Of a DNA stretch of 64,000 bases, positions 7,620 to 17,058 are shown one piece after another; position 1 is the first letter of the stretch; every line of letters starts with the position of its first letter. The position numbers and the translations under genes were made by a program. A model generated the notes under the pieces. It was given only the letters and a program-made list of their open reading frames with translations. It was not told the DNA's origin and ran no database searches. The stretch spans positions 1-64,000 of the forward strand of contig PHDD01000015.1 of assembly GCA_002840905.1 (NCBI GenBank), read 5' to 3'. The DNA comes from Bacteroidetes bacterium HGW-Bacteroidetes-4. Lineage in GTDB: Bacteria; Bacteroidota; Bacteroidia; Bacteroidales; SZUA-534.

Positions 7620-9830
7620 TTACATCATATCAAAAATTATCAGGGTAATGTCATCCTCGTGTGCTTCATCCTCTTTTTTCCCCGACCAGGCATTCAGTTG
7701 TTCAATTATGGCATCTACCGCGTCATCTGACAGGAAGTTCTTTGTTTGTTGTATCAGTTCCATAAAGCGACGCTTACCAAACAACTCGCCACCGGGGTTT
7801 GCCACATCCATAATACCATCGGTATAAAGAACTAAGCGATCGCCCGATTTGAGCTGAATTTTTGTATCGTTAAAACTGGTTTCAGGGAAAATCCCCATGG
7901 GAATTCCCGGAACACTGATTTCCTTTATTTCGTCTTTAGAACGCCGGTAAAGAATCAGTGGCGGATGACCTGCCGACGAATACGTAAGTTTTTTTAATTT
8001 TAAATCGATGCCCAGATAACCAGCTGTAATAAATTCGTTGTTTAACTGCCCGCTCAAACCCAGATTCATGCGCTGCAAAACCATTGCCGGGTTGCGCACA
8101 TTACTAATCTGTGAATTAAAAGCAACTTTAATCATCGATGCAATTAAAGCAGCTGAGATTCCATGTCCCGACACATCGGCAATAAGAATCCCAATGCTGT
8201 CTTTATCGGCCAAATGGTAATCGTAATAATCACCACCAATTAAGGCCATGGGCAAATAAGCCGACGATACCTCATAGTTTTCGCCTTTGGGATTAACATC
8301 GGGTAAAATGGCATTTTGAATATTGCGTGCTGTTTCCAAATCTTGTTTCACCAAAAAGAATTCCTTTTCGGTATTGGTGATGCGCTTAAATGCCACTACA
8401 ATCAGGGTGATATTAAAAATCAGGTAGGCAGGCTCGTCGAACGACCATTTGTTGGGTAGCCAATTCAGGTGAGCCAGGTTATCGTATAAAATGGCCAGCA
8501 GGTAAAAGCCCAACCCGGCTCCAATCAGTTGAACTTCGCGATTTTTACGCATTTCGGGTAAAAACAAATGAGCGAGCAGCACCACAGCTGCCAATAAACC
8601 AAAAATGGTATTGGCTGTTCCATAAATATTCTGTGCCGGCTCCGAGTAATCGGCAATTATTTTAATAACTCCCTGTATTATCGAATAGATTAAAAGCAGC
8701 AGAATCGATTTTTTCCAGCCCCAACCAATAAAGTACCGGATAAACAAAATAAAAGCCACCGGAATAACAAAAGCAATTAAAGGCATAGCATATTGCCAGA
8801 ATTCGGCCGAGGGAATTTCTGTTAAACGGATTAAAGGATTCTCGCTTAGAAATTTTAAGCCAAACGATAAGTTAAGCAGGGCCAGATAAAAAATATATCC
8901 TTCGAAAAATTTTAAGCGAAATACGAAAATTAATAGAGCTGCAATTCCCAGGAAGAAATAAATGAATCCAAATAAAAATTTCCAGGTTCCCAAACGGGTA
9001 ATCGATTTTATGTCATCGTGCGTATTACTGATGGCTTCAAACATAGCGCTCAATTGCGATTTATCCTCAACAGAATAAGAACATCCCTGATTCTCAAGTG
9101 CTATCAATCCTGACAGTCCCTGATAAAGGGCTGGTTCCAACTCTTTGGCCTGATTCAGGTAAAGCAAAGCATTGTCAAGGTCGCGATAGTTGTAATAAAT
9201 AAGCGCCATTCCCAGGTAAGCATCCGGATCGTTTGGAGCCAGTTTCAGGTAACTGTTAAAATACCGGATGGATTCGGGCAGGCGTTTTGCCCGTAATGAT
9301 TCCCAGCCCAGATTGTTTAACAGAGTAAGGTAATCGGCATTAAGGCCTATTCCAAAAAATAGTTTAGGGTCTTTGGGCAACAAACGCAAGTAACTCAAAA
9401 AATACCGAAAGGCACCGCTGATATCGCGTCGTTTAAAATATTCCTTTCCCAAATTACCAATTGCCGAAAGGTAATCGGGGTCGAGCTCCAAAGCCTTTTT
9501 ATAGTCGTTTAGCGCCATGTCATGCTGATTATTGAAAGCGTAGGCGTTTCCACGTAAATAATAAAACTCGGGAACCTCCGGATCGAGCATAATGGCTCGG
9601 GTAAAATCGACAATGGCTTCGCGATATGATTTATTTTCATAATTTTCTTTAGCCCTTCCGCTGTACCACCACGAACTTTTTGCACTGTCGATGGCATAAG
9701 TTTCGTCAGATTCTTCATCCTGCGAAAAACCCTGCCCCCAAACAATGGAAATTTGCAGGCTCATAATCAGGAACACCCAAAATACTTTCAAAATAAGTGA
9801 GCTGAGCCGACAAAAAAACAATTTATTCAT
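7620..9830 (-). CDS. TPR / seven-helix membrane / PP2C (SpoIIE-type) phosphatase
   Basis: A membrane-bound RsbU-like serine phosphatase, 736 residues from the chosen start. In order: a signal peptide (MNKLFF... ending near WGQG), about five tetratricopeptide repeats in the exported part (roughly 50-250), seven or eight hydrophobic helices (about 290-500) and a cytoplasmic PP2C/SpoIIE domain with DVSGHGISAALIAS and a terminal HEDDITLI metal motif. The layout suggests periplasmic TPRs sensing a protein or envelope signal and passing it to the phosphatase, which would dephosphorylate the neighbouring STAS protein. The ATG at 9830 was preferred to 9854 because it begins directly with the signal peptide. 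A TATTTTTG box at 9892-9899 is a possible -7 element with no clear -33. Confidence 0.88.
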   Translation of the reverse strand: MNKLFFCRLSSLILKVFWVFLIMSLQISIVWGQGFSQDEESDETYAIDSAKSSWWYSGRAKENYENKSYREAIVDFTRAIMLDPEVPEFYYLRGNAYAFNNQHDMALNDYKKALELDPDYLSAIGNLGKEYFKRRDISGAFRYFLSYLRLLPKDPKLFFGIGLNADYLTLLNNLGWESLRAKRLPESIRYFNSYLKLAPNDPDAYLGMALIYYNYRDLDNALLYLNQAKELEPALYQGLSGLIALENQGCSYSVEDKSQLSAMFEAISNTHDDIKSITRLGTWKFLFGFIYFFLGIAALLIFVFRLKFFEGYIFYLALLNLSFGLKFLSENPLIRLTEIPSAEFWQYAMPLIAFVIPVAFILFIRYFIGWGWKKSILLLLIYSIIQGVIKIIADYSEPAQNIYGTANTIFGLLAAVVLLAHLFLPEMRKNREVQLIGAGLGFYLLAILYDNLAHLNWLPNKWSFDEPAYLIFNITLIVVAFKRITNTEKEFFLVKQDLETARNIQNAILPDVNPKGENYEVSSAYLPMALIGGDYYDYHLADKDSIGILIADVSGHGISAALIASMIKVAFNSQISNVRNPAMVLQRMNLGLSGQLNNEFITAGYLGIDLKLKKLTYSSAGHPPLILYRRSKDEIKEISVPGIPMGIFPETSFNDTKIQLKSGDRLVLYTDGIMDVANPGGELFGKRRFMELIQQTKNFLSDDAVDAIIEQLNAWSGKKEDEAHEDDITLIIFDMM

Positions 9831-10061
9831 ATTTTTAATATTTGTCTCTCGCATTTTTCAAACAAGCTTACCACAATTAACCAAAAATAAATAAATTTAG
9901 TATATCCGGCTTTAAATTTTAATGCCCCTGAAAATATAACCCAAAAAATATTCTCTTTGCTCAAATTGTGTTTTTAATTACTTTATCTGTTGAAATCGGA
10001 ACTATTTATAAACCAACTTTTAATTGCAAAAAAAAGAATTATAAGTCTGGGGCGTTTGTAA

Positions 10062-10092
10062 TTGAGCATTGCAAAAATTTCTACTACATTTG
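10062..10092 (+). promoter_or_regulatory. Bacteroidota-type promoter for the SAM hydrolase operon
   Basis: TTG (10062-10064), 20 bases, then TACATTTG (10085-10092), a full match to the TAnnTTTG -7 box. Transcription would start near 10098, about 20 bases before the ATG. Confidence 0.7.
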
Positions 10093-10120
10093 CCCTACAA
10101 AGTTAAAAAGACTGTAATCA

Positions 10121-10900
10121 ATGACCATTGTTACCTTAACCAGCGATTGGGCCAACGACGATTTTTACATTGGGGCCGTAAAGGGATTGCTTTATAGCAA
10201 ATGCCCCGACGTTAAGGTAGTGGACATCAGTCATAAAATTGAAAGTTATAAATACACCCAGGCTGCTTTTATTGTACGCAATGCCTTCAAACATTTCCCC
10301 GACGGAACCATTCATTTGCTGGCCATCAATAGCGATATTACCGAAAACCAGCCTCCCATCTGCATGAAAATAAAAAACCAATATTTTATTGGAACCGGAA
10401 CCGGTATTTTCAGCCTTATGTTTACCGAACAGCCTGAATTAATGGTAGAACTCCGTGAGAACGAACTTCTTAAAAAAAGTTCTTTTCCCGAGCTCACGCT
10501 TTATGCCGAAGCCGCCGCTTTTTTAGTTAACGGGGGAAAAGCCGAAGAGCTGGGCCCCATACTTGACGAGAAATATCGGCACGTGCAGTTTATGCCGGCT
10601 CTTGATGAGAATATGATAACCGGAAATGTAATTTATATCGATTCGTTCGGAAATATCATCACCAATATTAACCGGGAACTATTTGAGCAAATCAGAAACA
10701 ACCGTAATTTTGTGATTACAGTTAAGAGCGAAATGTACAGCGTAAATAAACTAAGCCAAAACTATTCCGAGGTGGATATGGGCGATTTTCTGGCTTTGTT
10801 TAATTCATTGGAACTTTTGGAAATAGCCATCAGAAATGGTAAATTGGCCGAACTAATCGATGTTAAGTATAATTCACCTGTAACAATAAAATTCCGATGA
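10121..10900 (+). CDS. SAM hydroxide adenosyltransferase (DUF62 family)
   Basis: A 259-residue member of the fluorinase/chlorinase superfamily (DUF62). Most bacterial members are S-adenosyl-L-methionine hydrolases giving adenosine and methionine, not halogenases. Family features: the N-terminal TLTSDW...DDFYIGAVKG with the ribose-binding aspartate, the central NGGK near 140 and the C-terminal IDSFGNIITNI stretch near 185. No halogenase-specific insertion was noticed, but that loop cannot be judged without an alignment. Its stop overlaps the next start (ATGA), so it is translationally coupled to the ABM-domain protein. Confidence 0.87.
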   Translation: MTIVTLTSDWANDDFYIGAVKGLLYSKCPDVKVVDISHKIESYKYTQAAFIVRNAFKHFPDGTIHLLAINSDITENQPPICMKIKNQYFIGTGTGIFSLMFTEQPELMVELRENELLKKSSFPELTLYAEAAAFLVNGGKAEELGPILDEKYRHVQFMPALDENMITGNVIYIDSFGNIITNINRELFEQIRNNRNFVITVKSEMYSVNKLSQNYSEVDMGDFLALFNSLELLEIAIRNGKLAELIDVKYNSPVTIKFR

Positions 10901-11184
10901 TTACACGTATTGTAAAAGTAAAACTAAAGCCCGAAAGCCATTCCGAATTTTCAAACTACATCCATCATTTTGTAAAAGAAGTGCGGAGTTTTAAAAATAA
11001 TCACCACGCCGATTGTTTTGCCGATTTGGAAGAAAACTCCGACTACCATATTTACACCATTTGGAATACGGAGGGAGCTCTCAATAAATTCCTGAAATCG
11101 GAACTGAACCTTGAATTCAAACAAAAGCTGAACAACTGGACGGTTAGGCCATACTCTGCCTGGACTGTAGAGAATATTAAATAA
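10897..11184 (+). CDS. ABM-domain (antibiotic biosynthesis monooxygenase-like) protein
   Basis: A 95-residue ferredoxin-like alpha/beta barrel protein of the ABM/YgiN type. It has the usual MITRIVKVKLKPESHSEF start and a central HHADCFADLEENSDYHIYTIW strand-helix-strand. Homologues act as cofactor-free quinol monooxygenases or heme-degrading enzymes, but many have no known activity and nothing here fixes the substrate. The start overlaps the SAM hydrolase stop by four bases. MazG follows after 45 bases, so the three probably form a small metabolite clean-up operon (inference). Confidence 0.8.
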   Translation: MITRIVKVKLKPESHSEFSNYIHHFVKEVRSFKNNHHADCFADLEENSDYHIYTIWNTEGALNKFLKSELNLEFKQKLNNWTVRPYSAWTVENIK

Positions 11185-11229
11185 TATCAGGTGTGCAAAC
11201 CCTCTTTAACCACTACCTAAATTTAAACC

Positions 11230-12006
11230 ATGAATAAACATACTGAGGCCTTTGGAAAGCTATTGGAAATAATGGATGAACTGCGCCTAAAATGTCCATG
11301 GGACAAGGAACAAACCCTGGAAAGTTTACGTACCCTGACCATTGAAGAAACTTACGAACTGGCTGATGCCATTATGGATAATGATCTTCAGGAAATTAAA
11401 AAAGAACTGGGCGATTTACTTTTACACGTGGTATTTTATGCCAAAATTGGAGCTGAAAAAGGGGCTTTCGATATTTCTGATGTCATCCAAAATCTCAACG
11501 AAAAGTTAATTTACCGACATCCTCATATCTTTGGCGATGTGAAAGTAAAGAATGCCAGTGAAGTGGAAGAAAACTGGGAACAGCTCAAGCTAAAAGAAAA
11601 AGGGCGAAAGAAAAAAGTGCTTGAAGGGGTTCCTACCTCGTTACCAGCCATGATAAAAGCCCACCGTATTCAGGACAAAGTGCGTGGCGTTGGGTTCGAC
11701 TGGGATGAGCGCGAACAGGTTTGGAATAAAGTTGCTGAAGAAATGGACGAGTTAAAAGTAGAATTGCTGAAGAATCCCAATTCACTGGAAACTGAACAGG
11801 AATTTGGCGATTTATTCTTTAGTATGATTAATGCCGCTCGCCTTTATGGAATAAACCCGGAAAATGCCCTGGAACGTACCAACCAAAAATTTATGAAGCG
11901 TTTCAGCTACCTCGAAGATCAAACCCTGAAAAAAGGAATCGACCTGAAAACAATGCCCCTGGAAGCTATGGAAAAAATATGGCAGGAAGCTAAAAAGGAG
12001 GATTAA
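11230..12006 (+). CDS. mazG: Nucleoside triphosphate pyrophosphohydrolase MazG
   Basis: A two-domain MazG of 258 residues that hydrolyses (d)NTPs to monophosphate and pyrophosphate, a house-cleaning activity also linked to ppGpp control in E. coli. The first domain carries CPWDKEQTLESL, the EExxE motif in IEETYEL and the paired GDLLLHV. The second repeats the pattern with EEMDEL and EFGDLFFS. Length and motif spacing are normal. It is preceded by the ABM gene and followed after 64 bases by an L,D-transpeptidase on the same strand. Confidence 0.95.
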   Translation: MNKHTEAFGKLLEIMDELRLKCPWDKEQTLESLRTLTIEETYELADAIMDNDLQEIKKELGDLLLHVVFYAKIGAEKGAFDISDVIQNLNEKLIYRHPHIFGDVKVKNASEVEENWEQLKLKEKGRKKKVLEGVPTSLPAMIKAHRIQDKVRGVGFDWDEREQVWNKVAEEMDELKVELLKNPNSLETEQEFGDLFFSMINAARLYGINPENALERTNQKFMKRFSYLEDQTLKKGIDLKTMPLEAMEKIWQEAKKED

Positions 12007-12070
12007 AGAATCCGGTAAAAGTTTTGTACCATCTTTTTATTTATCTTGCCGCTTTACTTAATCCAAAAGT

Positions 12071-13756
12071 ATGCTCCGTAGTTCGAATTCCATAACACGT
12101 ATATTCCAAATCTGGGCTGTGTTGTTTTTTATTGTTTACGGATGCAGCATTTCGCAACACGCAAAAACCACCATAGAAACCGAACCAAATGTAATAGCAG
12201 AACCCCATTCCGGTACCGTAAAAAAAATAGCATGGCCCCTGACTGAAATTAAAGATAGTTTACACATTTTTTTTAGTAATAAGAATAATCTCAAATCCAC
12301 AGCACCCTATCAGGAAAACCTAAGCCTTTGGTATGCTAATACCAATTACCAGCCTTTATGGCAAAATGCCGAACAGGTGGAAGCAGGAATCCGATTTTTA
12401 CAAAATGCAGCAAACAACGGGCTTAACCCCAGCCATTATAAGGTTGATTCTATAAACCTGTTATTTCAACAGATACAAACCGATTCACTTATTGAACTAA
12501 AAAACCGGGTAAAACTTGAGTTGGAATTGAGTTTGCAGGTAAAACGCTATGCCCGCCACTTGTATCTTGGTAAACTGAATCCAAAAAATTATCACAGCAG
12601 TTGGAATTACCAAAAAAAAAACTGGAACACAAAAGAAAAATTTGTACTTCAACTCATTCAAAAGCACGAAACAGAAGCCATTGAAGAACTATTGGCTCCG
12701 GCATACGACGGTTACCAGTTGCTAAAACAAAAACTCATTACTTACAGGCAAAATTACTCGGCAAGTTCAAAACCAGAATCCTTAAATTATCCCGGTAAGC
12801 CAATAAAATTAGGTGCTACAGGAAACGCAGTAAGTGACCTAAAACAACGCATAGGACTAAAAGATACCGAATCCCTTTACCTGTTTGATTCCACTTTATT
12901 GGTAGCGGTTAAAACGTTTCAAAAAAGCCATGGCCTTACTCCCGATGGAGTTGCCGGTCCGGCTACGTACCAGTTCTTAAACTGGACAACACAGCGCTAC
13001 ATTGAGGCTATAATGGTGAATATGGAACGCCTGCGATGGTTGCCCGATTCGCTACCGGCAACTCGCATTGAGATTAACCTGCCTGCATTTGAGTTAGTTA
13101 TGAAAGAAAACCAGGAAGAGGTGTTTCGGAATAAAATAATTATTGGCACACCCAAACACTTTTCACCGGTTTTTCAATCCCGCCTCGATGTTTTGGTTTT
13201 TAATCCCTGCTGGACCATTCCCCAGTCGATTGCAACAAAAAAACTGCTTCCAAAAATTCAAAAAGATCCCTCGTACCTGCAAACACACAACATGTTTGCA
13301 GCCATCGACGAGGTTCCCATAACAACCGACAGTATTGACTTTTCGAAATTTAATGAATCGTATTTTCCTTATAAAATTTATCAGAATTCCGGCCCCGATA
13401 ATGCCTTAGGCGTGGTGAAATTTTTGTTTGATAATCCATACCACATTTACCTGCACGACACCCCGCAAAAGCACCTGTTTAACGCCGACAACCGGGCATT
13501 CAGTCACGGTTGTATCCGGGTTAAAAATCCTTTACAACTGGCACATTTACTGCTTCACACACAAAAAACCAACTACAGTACCAAAGAATACTATTTGAGT
13601 AAAAAGTATCCTGTAAAAATTCCGCTAAATACACCGGTTCCCATTTACATTCAATACCTTACAGCAAGTGCCAACCCAAACAATAATTCGGTGTACTTTT
13701 TTAACGATGTTTATGGACTCGACTTACGGGTTTTAATTGATTTGGAAAAACCCTGA
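12071..13756 (+). CDS. Murein L,D-transpeptidase (YkuD domain, lipoprotein)
   Basis: A YcbB-like enzyme of 561 residues that makes 3-3 cross-links or attaches substituents in peptidoglycan. A hydrophobic N-terminus ending VYGC near residue 25 suggests a lipoprotein. The middle is a helical scaffold domain, then a PG_binding_1 repeat (about 245-305, ending TPDGVAGPATYQFL) and a YkuD catalytic domain. The active site is visible as HDTPQK near 462 and SHGCIRV with His479 and Cys481. The family is insensitive to most penicillins because it uses a cysteine nucleophile. It converges on the T9SS nuclease gene. Confidence 0.92.
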   Translation: MLRSSNSITRIFQIWAVLFFIVYGCSISQHAKTTIETEPNVIAEPHSGTVKKIAWPLTEIKDSLHIFFSNKNNLKSTAPYQENLSLWYANTNYQPLWQNAEQVEAGIRFLQNAANNGLNPSHYKVDSINLLFQQIQTDSLIELKNRVKLELELSLQVKRYARHLYLGKLNPKNYHSSWNYQKKNWNTKEKFVLQLIQKHETEAIEELLAPAYDGYQLLKQKLITYRQNYSASSKPESLNYPGKPIKLGATGNAVSDLKQRIGLKDTESLYLFDSTLLVAVKTFQKSHGLTPDGVAGPATYQFLNWTTQRYIEAIMVNMERLRWLPDSLPATRIEINLPAFELVMKENQEEVFRNKIIIGTPKHFSPVFQSRLDVLVFNPCWTIPQSIATKKLLPKIQKDPSYLQTHNMFAAIDEVPITTDSIDFSKFNESYFPYKIYQNSGPDNALGVVKFLFDNPYHIYLHDTPQKHLFNADNRAFSHGCIRVKNPLQLAHLLLHTQKTNYSTKEYYLSKKYPVKIPLNTPVPIYIQYLTASANPNNNSVYFFNDVYGLDLRVLIDLEKP

Positions 13757-13767
13757 CACCTCGAAAT

Positions 13768-13798
13768 AAAAAAGGCGAAGCTTCCGCCCCGCCCTTTT
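13768..13798. terminator. Bidirectional terminator between converging genes
   Basis: A G+C-rich inverted repeat (AAAAAGGCG ... CGCCCTTTT, with an inner GGCG/CGCC hairpin) flanked by A on the left and T on the right. It lies between the L,D-transpeptidase stop (13756) and the nuclease stop (13819) and can serve both strands. Confidence 0.6.
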
Positions 13799-13818
13799 GT
13801 TAACAAAACAATTTAATT

Positions 13819-16800
13819 TTATTGCTTAATGAATCGTGTAGTGACTATTTTTCCTTCCATATTCAGTGTCAAAAGATAGACGCCATTTTCAAATCGACTC
13901 AAATCGATGGTTTGTTTGTCGGTAAATAAATTATCGGCAAAAATCGAGCGCCCGGTAATATCGGTAATGGTAAAATCGACGTTACGCTCCGAACTGAATT
14001 TCACTTTCAGGTAAGTACTGGCCGGATTGGGAAATACTTCCACATCGTAGGTTGTTTCTTTCTGAACACTTTCGGTGTTAACAGCCATTACCAATGCTGA
14101 TGCCTGATCGACTATGTTTACCGTATAATCTTCTACTTCGCCATAGCTGAAGGTTTCGCAGGCCGTTCCTGCACCATTGTACTTCATGGTTACACGCATT
14201 CGGGTGGGTCCTGTTAAAGCAGTAGTTGGAACCGTAAAGTTACTACTCAAAGTGGCAGCACTCGACGATGAACCATAAGCCACCCGTTCAGTATCAGCAA
14301 AAATTCCATCATGATTATAATCAATCCAAACATGCCAATATTCCACATAACTTGAACTGGAAAAACCTGCACTATAATAAATGGTGTTACTTCCGAAAGC
14401 AATGGTGGCAATTTTATTGGTAAAATCGGCATACCCTCCATTATTTCCGGTTGTATTGGTCATGTTGCCCAATTGCACCAAGTCAATCCATTCGTAACTT
14501 GAATTGGAACCTTTTGAAGCACAATAGCTAATGCTCTGTTGTAAGGTGGTAACCGTTGCAGTATTGCTCGATGCAGACAAGTTTCCGGCGGCATCGAATG
14601 CTTTTACGGTAAAACTATACGTTGTACCCGCAGTTAAACCACTGACAGTAAAATTGGTTCCACTGGTTTGCTGAATCTGCAAGCCATTTTTATAAACGTA
14701 ATAACCAGCCACACCCACATTATCGGTCGAAGCATTCCAGGCTAAAGTAGTACCCGTTGTTGTTGTATTGGAAGCCAACAACTGGCCTGGGGCTGTTGGA
14801 GCCTGAGTATCGGCTACCCCCTGACCAATTACCACGGTGTAATCTTCAACCTCGCCATAGCTAAAAGTTTCACATGCTGTTTGCGCTCCATTGTACTTCA
14901 TTGAAACCCGCATACGGGTAGTTCCGATGGCCGAAATTGGTAGCGATAAGTTTCCTGAAACCGCTGAACTGCTCAATGAACCTGCATCGAAAGCCAATTC
15001 GTCGGTATCAAAGACTCCGTTTTGGTTGTAGTCTATCCATATTTTCCAGTATTCCTGGTAGGTTGAACCCGAAAAACCCGGGGTGAGCGTAAGCGCATAA
15101 CTTTGTCCTGAAGTTAAATTAATATGGTTAGATGTAAAGTCGGTATATCCGGCTCCGCCTGAGGTTTTGGTGAATGCTCCCACAGTAACTCCGGCAATCC
15201 ACTCGTAAGTGGCATTACTTCCTTTTGATGCACAATAAACCACTGCTTCAGCAGGTGTAGTAATATTTACGGTATTACTTGCTCCGGAAACATTTCCGGC
15301 AGCATCGGTGGCTTTAACGGTAAAAGTATAGCTTGTTGCTGCGGTTAAGCCTGAAACGGTTAATGAAGTTGAAGTAAGGGTTTGTATAAGCGTTCCGTTG
15401 CTGAAAACCTGATAGCCGGTAACGCCCACATTATCGGTCGAAGCATTCCAGCTAAGCGTTACACTGGTAGATGTTACATTGCTTGCTACTAAGCTTGCTG
15501 GTGCAGTAGGAGCCTGAGTGTCAGCAACTGATCCGCCATCCAGATCCATGGTATGCATACCCAGATTGCTGAAATTGTCCAATCCGGTATCAGTCCATTC
15601 CGAAACTACATAGCTTGTGTTAGGAGCAGTTACCGAAGCATTGCGCACCAGTGTTTTGTCGGTGGCAAAAACTGCGGTACTGTTAAAGGTACCAATAACA
15701 TCGATAAGTTGACCGTTTTTAAACAAAGCCACCGGATCGTTTCCGTTAAAGGTAAGCGCCTGCGAAGTGGTGGTTAAATCAGCTTTAGCCAATAAGGTAC
15801 TTCCGGCCGATGCATACACAATTACATAGGCATCGCCATGATTCAGCGTACCACTAAGTGCCAGTTCACTGGCCCAGCTTCCGGCTCCATTGGCTTGTTT
15901 AAAGATGGAATAATTACTTAGGCTTACGGCAGTGCCGGTAAAATTGGCAATCTCCAACGCTTTATTATTCGAAGAACCTTCAACATATTCTGAAAAAATC
16001 AGGTCGGCAGCAAATTCAGAACCTCCTCCGGAACTCAATTGACCTGATACAATATTACTGTTGGGGCTGTTTCCCTGGGCATTGTATGCCAAAATATAAT
16101 AACTGTATGAACTTCCGATGTTTACATTTCCATCGGAATAACTGGCAACATTGGCTGCAGGACTGTTTAACAAAGCATACGAGCCGCCATTTACCGAACG
16201 GTAAATCCGGTAACCACTTTCGTCAGCCACATCAGTCCAGCTTATGTTTAAAGATGTACTTGCAGTGCTTAAAGCCAGGGTTGGTGTTGCCGGAACGGTT
16301 GGTTCAGTTCCAGAGAATCCCCAGGCTTTTGCTACCAGTGAAGGCATTACAATATATGGATTTTTATCTCCCTGATGGCTTTCAATGGCCAGGTTCCGAT
16401 CAATTTCTTTTTGACTTACCGGATCGGCCAAATGCCAGTCGTATAATTCATTTATATTGGCCACTGCGCTAATTGCACCGGCCTGTGTTGGATACATGGT
16501 ATAGAAATAAAATATAGCCCGGGCCACGTCGCCTTTATGATCCTCGCGGGGTTCAAATGTGCTGTTATAGTATTCTGAATACAAATCGATGTTACTGCCT
16601 GGAATGCTGGTTAACGAGGTGGTTAGGTACATCCATTTGGCCGTAAGGTTATCGTCGATTTCGGCAAACGGATAATTGGAGCGGGTGCTGTTCCAGTTAC
16701 TATAAGTGGGAAATAAATGATGTAAATCGGATTTCATTGGTTCGGCTTCATTGAAAAAACTTTGAGGCACTGTGTGTTCACAGTTAATGGGGTCAGGATT

Positions 16801-17058
16801 TGACCCGGTTCCACCATAAGTCCAACTTTTTTCATAACCTGAATAAACACAGGTAATGGTATTATTCTGGTTATCGATGTAATTGTACATCTTAATCCGG
16901 GCATTGGTATAACCCAGTGTAGTGTGTTTTCCATCGTAATAATTTACTTTTAACCAGGCTCGTAAATTGGCACCGCTTAAATCGGATGGTGGTGTCTGAG
17001 CAAAAGCAGCCTGAATAAAGAGCCACAAAATCAAGGCGGTAAAACCCAGTTTCTTCAT
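13819..17058 (-). CDS. Secreted endonuclease I with LTD, FnIII and GEVED modules and T9SS sorting domain
   Basis: A 1079-residue exported nuclease. In order: signal peptide (MKKLGF...AFA), an endonuclease I (EndA/NucM) domain with CEHTVPQSFF...KSDLHHLFP and HKGDVARAIFYF (to about residue 240), a FnIII repeat, a lamin-tail domain (about 350-510, FSEYVEGSSNNKALEI), then two FnIII-GEVED pairs (each GEVED contains GEVEDYTV), and a C-terminal Por/T9SS sorting domain (VEVFPNPAS...). It should cut extracellular DNA or RNA and be secreted through the type IX system. The ATG at 17058 was chosen over 17076 because it starts the signal peptide. No T9SS genes are in this window. Confidence 0.92.
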   Translation of the reverse strand: MKKLGFTALILWLFIQAAFAQTPPSDLSGANLRAWLKVNYYDGKHTTLGYTNARIKMYNYIDNQNNTITCVYSGYEKSWTYGGTGSNPDPINCEHTVPQSFFNEAEPMKSDLHHLFPTYSNWNSTRSNYPFAEIDDNLTAKWMYLTTSLTSIPGSNIDLYSEYYNSTFEPREDHKGDVARAIFYFYTMYPTQAGAISAVANINELYDWHLADPVSQKEIDRNLAIESHQGDKNPYIVMPSLVAKAWGFSGTEPTVPATPTLALSTASTSLNISWTDVADESGYRIYRSVNGGSYALLNSPAANVASYSDGNVNIGSSYSYYILAYNAQGNSPNSNIVSGQLSSGGGSEFAADLIFSEYVEGSSNNKALEIANFTGTAVSLSNYSIFKQANGAGSWASELALSGTLNHGDAYVIVYASAGSTLLAKADLTTTSQALTFNGNDPVALFKNGQLIDVIGTFNSTAVFATDKTLVRNASVTAPNTSYVVSEWTDTGLDNFSNLGMHTMDLDGGSVADTQAPTAPASLVASNVTSTSVTLSWNASTDNVGVTGYQVFSNGTLIQTLTSTSLTVSGLTAATSYTFTVKATDAAGNVSGASNTVNITTPAEAVVYCASKGSNATYEWIAGVTVGAFTKTSGGAGYTDFTSNHINLTSGQSYALTLTPGFSGSTYQEYWKIWIDYNQNGVFDTDELAFDAGSLSSSAVSGNLSLPISAIGTTRMRVSMKYNGAQTACETFSYGEVEDYTVVIGQGVADTQAPTAPGQLLASNTTTTGTTLAWNASTDNVGVAGYYVYKNGLQIQQTSGTNFTVSGLTAGTTYSFTVKAFDAAGNLSASSNTATVTTLQQSISYCASKGSNSSYEWIDLVQLGNMTNTTGNNGGYADFTNKIATIAFGSNTIYYSAGFSSSSYVEYWHVWIDYNHDGIFADTERVAYGSSSSAATLSSNFTVPTTALTGPTRMRVTMKYNGAGTACETFSYGEVEDYTVNIVDQASALVMAVNTESVQKETTYDVEVFPNPASTYLKVKFSSERNVDFTITDITGRSIFADNLFTDKQTIDLSRFENGVYLLTLNMEGKIVTTRFIKQ

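Noticed and set aside
3658-9830. Defence island built on the TerB-like head and the regulatory trio
   Set aside because: There are no nuclease, toxin or restriction partners. The genes read as transport and signalling.
10121-10900. Fluorinase or chlorinase for halogenated natural products
   Set aside because: No biosynthetic genes surround it, and the ordinary SAM hydrolase is by far the commoner member of this family.
16086-16472. Plus-strand 128-residue ORF opposite the nuclease gene
   Set aside because: Sequence character follows the minus-strand endonuclease frame. It has no domain of its own.
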